A DNA stretch of 10,717 nt from Bacillota bacterium (GTDB lineage: Bacteria; Bacillota; DSM-12270; Thermacetogeniales; Thermacetogeniaceae): assembly GCA_030627585.1 (NCBI GenBank), contig DAOURU010000018.1:1-10717 (forward strand), in the 5' to 3' direction. This document shows positions 5,401 through 10,717 of this stretch, one piece after another. The notes beneath the pieces are model-generated. The model worked only from the letters and a program-made list of their open reading frames with translations. It did not search any database and was not told where the DNA came from. Within the stretch, counting starts at the first letter, position 1, and every line of letters starts with the position of its first letter. The position numbers and the translations under genes were made by a program.

Positions 5401-6465
5401 ATGCGGAGAATACCAGTCGAAAAACTGCAAATTGGAATGCGGTTGGCCAGGCCCATCTATGCCCGGGGAAGGCGGGTACTGCTTGATAAAGAAATTGAAT
5501 TAAAGGAAAGTTATATCAAGCGGCTTGCCGAATTCGGCATTACCCATGTTTACATCTACGATGAGCGCATTGGGGATTTAGAGATCAACGAAATTGTCAA
5601 CGAAGAGACAAGACTTCAAGCAGCGGAAGTTGTGCGTCAAGCTGTCGCCAACATTAGATTTGGTGTCGGTTTGAATGCTCGCGAAATTAAGCAATCAGTA
5701 ATGGCAATTATGGATGAGGTTTTATTGAACCGCGAGACCCTGGCTCATCTTTCTGAAATTAGGATTGCCGGAGAACTTCTTTTTCACCATTCGGTAAATG
5801 TTGCAATTTACGCTCTTTTAACCGGAATTGCCATGAAATATAACAAGAACCAGCTCTTTGATTTAGGTGCAGGTGCTCTCCTGCATGATATCGGGAAAAG
5901 CAGAATGCCGGCACGCATCCTGAATACGTGCGAACCCCTTGCAGGGCCCGAAGCAGAGGAAATGAAAAATCATACCATCTACGGATTCGAGCTGCTCCGA
6001 AAAGAAAATGACTTAAGCCTGCTTTCGGCGCATGTGGCTTTTCAGCATCACGAGTGTTTTGACGGAAGCGGGTACCCGCGCGGGCTGAAAGGGGAGGAAA
6101 TCCACGAGTATGCCCGGATTGCTGCCGTAGCCAACACATACGATCTTTTGGTAAGCGGGCTTCAAGGGAGGCGCCTCTTCCCTTATCAAACCATAGAGTT
6201 CATTATTGCACAGGCAGGACACGCCTTTGACCCTGAAGTTGCAAAACTATTTTCAACGAATATCGCCGTTTATCCTCTGGGAAGCACGGTTCGTTTAAAT
6301 ACTGGAGAAAAGGGGGTTGTGATTCGGATCCCCAAGAATTATCCCACCCGCCCGGTAATCAAGGTTCTTTGCGATTCCACAGGCAACCTGCATCAAGAGG
6401 AATTTCCAGAAGTAGACCTGCTTAAAGAACTGACTGTATTTATTGACGAGGTGCTGGATGAATAA
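5401..6465 (+). CDS. HD-GYP domain protein, cyclic-di-GMP phosphodiesterase family, with altered motif
   Basis: The 354-residue protein starts at ATG 5401 after AGGTGG. Residues 1-60 form a small N-terminal domain common in Clostridial HD-GYP proteins. The HD-GYP domain (about 125-285) shows H130, the HD pair H162-D163 with K166 (LLHDIGK), H191, QHHE (215-218) and DGSGYPRGLKG (221-231). Residues 294-354 form a beta-rich C-terminal domain. Canonical members hydrolyse cyclic di-GMP using two or three metal ions. The usual A-D-x-Y-D-A-L motif reads ANTYDLL here (244-250), so the first aspartate is N245, and the following R-x-Y-R is replaced by GRRLF. Activity may be changed or lost, leaving a binding or sensory role. 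No transmembrane segment or receiver domain is seen. It appears to be transcribed alone, or with ytxC. Confidence 0.88.
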   Translation: MRRIPVEKLQIGMRLARPIYARGRRVLLDKEIELKESYIKRLAEFGITHVYIYDERIGDLEINEIVNEETRLQAAEVVRQAVANIRFGVGLNAREIKQSVMAIMDEVLLNRETLAHLSEIRIAGELLFHHSVNVAIYALLTGIAMKYNKNQLFDLGAGALLHDIGKSRMPARILNTCEPLAGPEAEEMKNHTIYGFELLRKENDLSLLSAHVAFQHHECFDGSGYPRGLKGEEIHEYARIAAVANTYDLLVSGLQGRRLFPYQTIEFIIAQAGHAFDPEVAKLFSTNIAVYPLGSTVRLNTGEKGVVIRIPKNYPTRPVIKVLCDSTGNLHQEEFPEVDLLKELTVFIDEVLDE

Positions 6466-6478
6466 CTGAAATTGCTGA

Positions 6479-6513
6479 TTTCTCCTTCTCCAATTTTATC
6501 GTATAAGGAGAAA
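6479..6513 (+). repeat. Perfect 9-bp inverted repeat after the HD-GYP gene
   Basis: TTTCTCCTT (6479-6487) is inverted as AAGGAGAAA (6505-6513) with a 17-base loop. No T tract follows on either strand, so it is not a standard terminator. It directly abuts the next inverted repeat and may be an RNA-stability hairpin or protein-binding site. Confidence 0.6.
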
Positions 6514-6562
6514 ACCCCTTCCGTATAATAACATATCATGTATTAAATCCGGCGGAAGGGGT
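6514..6562 (+). promoter_or_regulatory. 10-bp inverted repeat covering the ytxC ribosome binding site, with TATAAT in the loop
   Basis: ACCCCTTCCG (6514-6523) is perfectly inverted as CGGAAGGGGT (6553-6562). The 3' arm contains the purine-rich ribosome binding site of ytxC. In a transcript arriving from upstream this stem would hide that site. The loop holds TATAAT (6524-6529) with no good -35 at 16-18 bases. A transcript starting about seven bases after it would lack the 5' arm and be free to translate. Confidence 0.55.
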
Positions 6563-6569
6563 GAAAGAT

Positions 6570-7445
6570 GTGGTTTCTGATATCGCGATCGGAACTGCTT
6601 TATATAGAAGTGAAGTGCGTGAAAGGCTCAAGGCAGAATTAAATTTTTTAACAGGCGAAGGATTAGCTATTGAGTGGAAAGAAGAAGAAAGGGATCTGTG
6701 GACATTTTTCGTGCTCCAGGTTATACCTGGCAAAAAATACGGGAAAAAAAGAATTGCCTGCCGTTTCGCGATAGCGAAGGCAATTTCAGATCTTTTTGTA
6801 AATCATGTAGAAATCATTTATGTGAAAAATTACATTGACAAATATTACAGGTACTGGCTTCCCCGCGAGCGTGAAGAAATAGCAAACCGGGCCGGAGAAA
6901 CCCTTAAGAAACTTAGAGTTATTCGAAGGAACAAGATTTTACAAAACCTTTATGATTATTTGGCTGACCAACAGATTTTACTCATCGAAGGATATGCAAA
7001 TTTTCGTTTAAAAGATTACTGGAGCCAACTTCGAAGAATGGTGCAACGGGCGGGTCAGGAACTCGTAGCCGCGAAAGATTACTTTGAATTTATTCGCCTG
7101 CTCCGCTATTTTGTAGAAATACAGGAACCAAAAATTCAAAAAGTTCATGTTTTCATTAACTCGGCGGGCACCTTCTACCTTTTCGATCAAAAAGGAAACA
7201 TTATACGCAAAGAGGTTCTCAGTTCTCCATCCTTAACTGTTAATAACGGGGAATTCAGTTACGAAGATTTTTTACTGAGCATTTTAATTACTCTGGTGCC
7301 TCAAAAGATAACATTTCATGTTCCCGACCGGATCTGGCACTGTGAGTCAGTTCAGACAATTCAGCAAGTTTTCGGAAACCGCGTGATACACTGCACCGGT
7401 TGCGATAAATGTCGACATTTATATGCCAATCTGATACCGACCTAA
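6570..7445 (+). CDS. ytxC: YtxC-like sporulation protein
   Basis: I choose GTG 6570, eight bases after AAGGGG (6556-6561). The GTG at 6561 in the same frame overlaps that site and has no spacing. The resulting 291-residue protein is close to the length of Bacillus subtilis YtxC. The clearest family signature is the central EGYANFRLKDYWSQL, corresponding to the 'EGF..FRLKDY' core of YtxC proteins, set among long charged helices. It ends with a CxxCxxC cluster (CTGCDKC) that could bind metal. YtxC is conserved in endospore formers and annotated as a putative sporulation protein with no known biochemical activity. No signal peptide or membrane span is seen. The leader inverted repeat suggests controlled expression. 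No terminator is visible before the pyr promoter. Confidence 0.82.
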   Translation: MVSDIAIGTALYRSEVRERLKAELNFLTGEGLAIEWKEEERDLWTFFVLQVIPGKKYGKKRIACRFAIAKAISDLFVNHVEIIYVKNYIDKYYRYWLPREREEIANRAGETLKKLRVIRRNKILQNLYDYLADQQILLIEGYANFRLKDYWSQLRRMVQRAGQELVAAKDYFEFIRLLRYFVEIQEPKIQKVHVFINSAGTFYLFDQKGNIIRKEVLSSPSLTVNNGEFSYEDFLLSILITLVPQKITFHVPDRIWHCESVQTIQQVFGNRVIHCTGCDKCRHLYANLIPT

Positions 7446-7468
7446 CCTAATATCATAGCAAAAAAGGG

Positions 7469-7496
7469 TTGACACCGATTTAAAAGATGTTATACT
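7469..7496 (+). promoter_or_regulatory. Promoter of the pyrimidine operon
   Basis: A perfect TTGACA (7469-7474) and TATACT (7491-7496) are spaced by 16 bases. Transcription would start near 7503, immediately before the PyrR-binding hairpin. Confidence 0.9.
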
Positions 7497-7506
7497 CTTA
7501 AAGAGG

Positions 7507-7542
7507 TTCCTTTAAGGTCAGCCCCGCGAGGCTGACAAGGAA
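7507..7542 (+). promoter_or_regulatory. PyrR-binding RNA hairpin 1 (anti-antiterminator) in the pyrR leader
   Basis: The lower stem TTCCTT (7507-7512)/AAGGAA (7537-7542) and upper stem GTCAG (7517-7521)/CTGAC (7532-7536) are topped by CC/GG around CGCGA. C7522 is bulged where the Bacillus consensus has a U. This is the known PyrR-binding loop architecture. The loop is CGCGA rather than the usual xGAGA. UMP-bound PyrR stabilises this hairpin and thereby favours the terminator. Part of its 5' arm (AGGTTCCTT, 7504-7512) is also complementary to the terminator loop (7593-7601). Confidence 0.88.
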
Positions 7543-7553
7543 GAAATATTTAA

Positions 7554-8183
<630 letters not shown>

Positions 8184-8195
8184 AACAGCCTGTTC

Positions 8196-8234
8196 ACCCT
8201 TTTAAAACTAGTCCTGAGAGGCTGGAAAAGGGGT
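8196..8234 (+). promoter_or_regulatory. PyrR-binding RNA hairpin 2 between pyrR and pyrB
   Basis: CCCTTTT (8197-8203) pairs with AAAAGGG (8226-8232). The upper part contains AGTCCTGAGAGGCT (8210-8223), matching the Bacillus PyrR-binding loop consensus: AG/CU, a bulged U, CC/GG and loop TGAGA. It begins 12 bases after the pyrR stop, so each distal gene is subject to a second attenuation step. Confidence 0.93.
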
Positions 8235-8238
8235 TCGC

Positions 8239-8261
8239 ACAAAGAAGGAAAACCTCTTTGT
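8239..8261 (+). promoter_or_regulatory. Candidate antiterminator before pyrB
   Basis: ACAAAGA-A-GG (8239-8248) can pair with CCTCTTTGT (8253-8261) around an AAAA loop with one bulged A. It uses the 5' arm of the following terminator and so excludes it. It does not overlap the binding hairpin directly, so the way PyrR binding is transmitted would need a longer pairing than I can see. Confidence 0.5.
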
Positions 8262-8296
8262 CTGGCCGCGCAGGGGGATGACAAGGAGGTTTTTTT
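8251..8296 (+). terminator. Attenuator terminator before pyrB, carrying an AGGAGG site in its 3' arm
   Basis: AACCTCTTTGTC (8251-8262) pairs with GACAAGGAGGTT (8280-8291) over 12 pairs with one G-U. It is extended by A-T pairs and followed by a T tract to 8296. The 3' arm includes AGGAGG (8284-8289), a perfect ribosome binding site for the ATG at 8297. Confidence 0.92.
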
Positions 8297-8329
8297 ATGG
8301 AAATAAAGGAGAAGGGGGAAGGGTTGTGA
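8297..8329 (+). CDS. 10-codon mini-ORF coupled to pyrB
   Basis: ATG 8297 lies seven bases after a perfect AGGAGG (8284-8289). It encodes [10 protein letters not shown] and stops with TGA at 8327-8329. The stop overlaps the pyrB start GTG (8326-8328) as GTGA. The ribosome binding site is better than that of pyrB itself and is locked in the attenuator stem. It may act as a translational lead-in to pyrB. It could also be accidental, because the terminator needs a GGAGG-like arm and T tract. Confidence 0.45.
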   Translation: MEIKEKGEGL

Positions 8330-9267
8330 AGCTCAAGCGGAAAGATGTGCTGGGCCTTCAGGATTTGAGCGCTGAGGAAATAAACCTGATCCTTGATACC
8401 GCAGAACCCATGAAAGAAATTTTAGCCCGCGAGATTAAAAAAGTCCCTACTTTACGCGGGCGTTCGGTAATTACGCTTTTCTACGAACCAAGCACCCGGA
8501 CGCGCACTTCATTTGAACTGGCAGCCAAGTATCTCAGCGCCGATACGGCGAGCATCTCAGTGGCGGCGAGCAGCGTCCAGAAAGGCGAGAGTTTAAGGGA
8601 TACCGCAAAAACCATCGAGGTTATGGGAGCGGACGTGATCATTATCAGGCATTCTGTATCCGGCGCTCCTCATTTTTTGGCCCGGACGGTAAATGCCAGG
8701 GTCATTAACGCAGGAGATGGCGCTCACGAGCATCCCACACAGGCGCTCCTTGATATGTTCACGATTAAAGAAAAGAAGGGGCGCTTCGCCGGACTCAAAG
8801 TGGCAATTTTGGGCGATATCACTCACAGCAGGGTTGCCCGCTCCAATATCTGGGGGCTCACCAAATTGGGGGCCGAGGTCCGGGTGGTGGGGCCTCCCAC
8901 CCTGATGCCGCCCTTTATTCAAGATCTGGGGGTAAAGGTTTTTTACAGGTGCGAAGAGGGACTAGAAGACGTAGATGTCATTAATGTTTTGCGGATTCAA
9001 CTAGAGCGCCAGCAAAAAGGGCTGTTCCCGAGCATTCGGGAATATACCAGGCTGTTTGGGCTTGACGAGAAAAAGCTCCGTTATGCAAAGCCTGACGTCC
9101 TCGTGCTCCACCCGGGCCCCGTAAACCGCGGCATCGAAATCAGTCCCGAGGTCCAGGACGGCCCTCATGCCGCGATCAACGAACAGGTTACTAACGGGGT
9201 TGCGGTGAGAATGGCGCTTCTTTATCTCCTGATGAGCGGGGGTGAGGTTAATGAAATTGCTTCTTAA
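8326..9267 (+). CDS. pyrB: Aspartate carbamoyltransferase catalytic subunit
   Basis: I choose GTG 8326, preceded by GGAGAAGGGGG (8309-8318 region). The same frame is open from ATG 8278, but that ATG is inside the terminator loop and would add 16 atypical residues. The 313-residue enzyme condenses carbamoyl phosphate with aspartate to carbamoyl-aspartate, the committed step of pyrimidine synthesis. Key motifs are [13 protein letters not shown] (52-64, carbamoyl phosphate binding), SSVQKGES (82-89, lysine from the neighbouring subunit), [10 protein letters not shown] (134-143), [12 protein letters not shown] (163-174) and HPGPVNRG (262-269, aspartate binding). No pyrI regulatory subunit is seen here, as usual for Firmicutes. 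Its 3' end overlaps pyrC by 17 bases. Confidence 0.97.
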   Translation: MKLKRKDVLGLQDLSAEEINLILDTAEPMKEILAREIKKVPTLRGRSVITLFYEPSTRTRTSFELAAKYLSADTASISVAASSVQKGESLRDTAKTIEVMGADVIIIRHSVSGAPHFLARTVNARVINAGDGAHEHPTQALLDMFTIKEKKGRFAGLKVAILGDITHSRVARSNIWGLTKLGAEVRVVGPPTLMPPFIQDLGVKVFYRCEEGLEDVDVINVLRIQLERQQKGLFPSIREYTRLFGLDEKKLRYAKPDVLVLHPGPVNRGIEISPEVQDGPHAAINEQVTNGVAVRMALLYLLMSGGEVNEIAS

Positions 9268-10549
9268 AGGAGGATCTGTGGTTGACCCGTTAAAGGAGAG
9301 AGTCTTACGGCTCGATGTTCTGGTAGAAGAAGGGAAAATTGCGGCCCTCGCTCCGCAAATCGAGGCCCCGGATGCAGAAATAATTTCCATAGATGAGCGT
9401 CTGGTTTGCCCTGGTTTTGTCGATATGCACTGCCACCTGCGCGAGCCCGGTGAGGAGTTCAAAGAAACCATTCTGACAGGAACTCGGGCGGCAGGCCGGG
9501 GCGGTTTTACTGCAGTTGTGTGCATGGGAAACACAAAGCCTCCGGCCGATAGCCGTGCGGTAATTGAGTTTATGAAAAGGCAGGTTGAGACTGCCCCTGT
9601 TCCGGTTTATCCTGTCGGCTGCGCCACCAAAGAGCGGAAAGGGGAGGAACTGGCAGAAATCGGCGATCTGGCGGAAGCCGGTGCCATTGCTCTTTCTGAT
9701 GACGGAAATTCGATCATGAGCAGTGAAGTTATGAGGCGGGTGCTTGAGTACAGCCGCATATTTGACCTTCTGGTGATCAGCCATTGCGAGGATCGGAATT
9801 TAAGCGGAAACGGCGTGATGCATGAAGGTTTTATGTCGACGCTGCTGGGATTACGGGGGATTCCTCGAGCCGCGGAAGAAGTTCATGTTGCCCGTGATTT
9901 GATTTTAGCGGAAATGACGGGAGCACGTCTTCATATTGCTCATGTGAGCAGTGCGGGTTCGGTTCAACTCATTAGAGAAGCCAAAAGCCGCGGTGTCCGG
10001 GTAACCGCTGAAGTCGCTCCCCACCACCTTTGCCTTACCGATGCAGCAGTTCAGACGTTTGATACGAACACCAAGGTAAACCCGCCCCTGCGCACAAAAC
10101 ACGATATAGAAGCTTTATGTGCAGGCCTCCGAGACGGGACGATTGATGTTATTGCTACCGACCATGCACCCCATACCGCGGAAGAAAAAGAGGTCGAGTT
10201 CAACTACGCACCCTTCGGGATTTCGGGTCTTGAGACGGCAGTTCCCCTGATGTGGGAATATCTGGTAACAAGAGGGGTTTTGAGCCCGGTCGAACTGGTG
10301 CAAAAAATGGCTTTTAACCCTGCCCGAATTCTAGGATTGCCGGAACGTGTAATCGAGGTCGGGAAACAGGCCCACCTTACGGTTATTGATCCTCATCTAA
10401 AACTTCCGGTTCGAGTAAAAGACTTTGTTTCGCTGGGTAAAAATTCTCCCTTTGACGGTTGGGAACTGCAAGGCTGGCCCGTGCTTATAATTGTCAGCGG
10501 AGAAGCTATTTATGCGGAGAGGACTGGAGCGGGAGAGAAAGGAGATTAA
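9251..10549 (+). CDS. pyrC: Dihydroorotase, type I
   Basis: ATG 9251 is the likely start, with GGGGG (9237-9241) nine bases upstream. An in-frame GTG at 9242 is the alternative. The 432-residue amidohydrolase cyclises carbamoyl-aspartate to dihydroorotate. Metal and catalytic residues are all present at type I positions: H60 and H62 in [11 protein letters not shown]151 in LSDDG, H178 in ISHCED, H231 in IAHVSS and D304 in ATDHAPH. Other family blocks are [10 protein letters not shown] (92-101), GCATKERK (123-130) and KVNPPLRTK (275-283). The gene overlaps the end of pyrB, so translation is probably coupled. The carA ATG begins two bases after its stop. Confidence 0.97.
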   Translation: MKLLLKGGSVVDPLKERVLRLDVLVEEGKIAALAPQIEAPDAEIISIDERLVCPGFVDMHCHLREPGEEFKETILTGTRAAGRGGFTAVVCMGNTKPPADSRAVIEFMKRQVETAPVPVYPVGCATKERKGEELAEIGDLAEAGAIALSDDGNSIMSSEVMRRVLEYSRIFDLLVISHCEDRNLSGNGVMHEGFMSTLLGLRGIPRAAEEVHVARDLILAEMTGARLHIAHVSSAGSVQLIREAKSRGVRVTAEVAPHHLCLTDAAVQTFDTNTKVNPPLRTKHDIEALCAGLRDGTIDVIATDHAPHTAEEKEVEFNYAPFGISGLETAVPLMWEYLVTRGVLSPVELVQKMAFNPARILGLPERVIEVGKQAHLTVIDPHLKLPVRVKDFVSLGKNSPFDGWELQGWPVLIIVSGEAIYAERTGAGEKGD

Positions 10550-10551
10550 GC

Positions 10552-10717
10552 ATGATTGCTTATCTGGCTTTAGAAGATGGTACAGTTCTCCAGGGAAGCG
10601 CCTTTGGAAGCGAAGGAAGGCAGTTCGGAGAAGTTGTTTTTAACACAGGGATGACCGGATACCAGAAGATTTTGACAGACCCCTCTTGCTGCGGGCAAAT
10701 TGTCGTGCTTACTTATC
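10552..10717 (+). CDS. carA: Carbamoyl-phosphate synthase small subunit, N-terminal part
   Basis: ATG 10552 follows AAAGGAGA (10538-10544) by seven bases and the frame runs off the right edge after 55 codons. [16 protein letters not shown], then [13 protein letters not shown] and ILTDPS, are the standard N-terminal signature of CarA. The glutamine amidotransferase domain lies beyond the window. With the large subunit CarB, the enzyme makes carbamoyl phosphate from glutamine, bicarbonate and ATP. Because it follows pyrB and pyrC within the PyrR-controlled operon, this copy probably serves pyrimidine synthesis (often called pyrAA) rather than, or in addition to, arginine synthesis. Confidence 0.95.
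   Translation, partial: MIAYLALEDGTVLQGSAFGSEGRQFGEVVFNTGMTGYQKILTDPSCCGQIVVLTY

Noticed and set aside
8278..8325. N-terminal extension of pyrB from ATG 8278
   Set aside because: The ATG lies in the loop of the attenuator terminator without a ribosome binding site. The added 16 residues are encoded by the terminator arm and purine-rich leader and are unlike any pyrB N-terminus.
9001..9784. Two long minus-strand open frames (177 and 159 codons) over pyrB and pyrC
   Set aside because: Both are shadows of enzymes with complete catalytic motifs on the + strand.

Overview
The window looks like chromosome of a spore-forming, Gram-positive member of the Clostridia, probably a Desulfotomaculum/Pelotomaculum/Moorella-like lineage. 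The reasons are two sporulation-associated families (a YteA-type zinc-finger protein and YtxC), PyrR-dependent attenuation of the pyrimidine operon, strong AGGAGG-type ribosome binding sites, and many TTG and GTG starts. The species assignment is inference. Every gene I support lies on the + strand.

Layout. Positions 1-137 are the 3' end of a nitroreductase-family gene. Positions 181-4051 form a tightly packed, probably co-transcribed run: a YteA-like DksA/TraR zinc-finger protein, a family 4 glycosyltransferase, a macro-domain protein, lspA (signal peptidase II) and an RluD-type pseudouridine synthase. Spacings run from overlap to about 30 bases. Positions 4052-4462 are non-coding, with a possible structured RNA, inverted repeats and a near-consensus promoter for tRNA-Val(GAC) at 4463-4537.

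Positions 4538-5262 look like the scar of a mobile element. The tRNA 3' end recurs as a direct repeat at 5238-5262. Between the two copies lie a reading-frame remnant with a 21-bp tandem repeat, two intrinsic terminators, a truncated helix-turn-helix replication-type gene, and an out-of-frame 49-codon fragment ending 3 bases before the repeat.

An extended -10 promoter then leads to an HD-GYP signalling protein with an unusual active-site substitution (5401-6465). Next is ytxC, whose ribosome binding site lies in one arm of a perfect 10-bp inverted repeat.

Positions 7469-10717 are the start of the de novo pyrimidine operon: promoter, PyrR attenuator 1, pyrR, PyrR attenuator 2, pyrB, pyrC and the first 55 codons of carA. 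Both attenuators show a PyrR-binding hairpin, a candidate antiterminator and an intrinsic terminator. The second terminator carries in its 3' arm the ribosome binding site of a 10-codon ORF whose stop overlaps the pyrB start. UMP-loaded PyrR would favour both terminators and so lower expression of the enzymes making carbamoyl phosphate, carbamoyl-aspartate and dihydroorotate.

Most of the window is ordinary core genome. The parts most worth a second look are the tRNA-Val scar, the pyrB mini-ORF arrangement, the ytxC leader hairpin and the HD-GYP substitution. I found no clear new defence or biosynthetic system.
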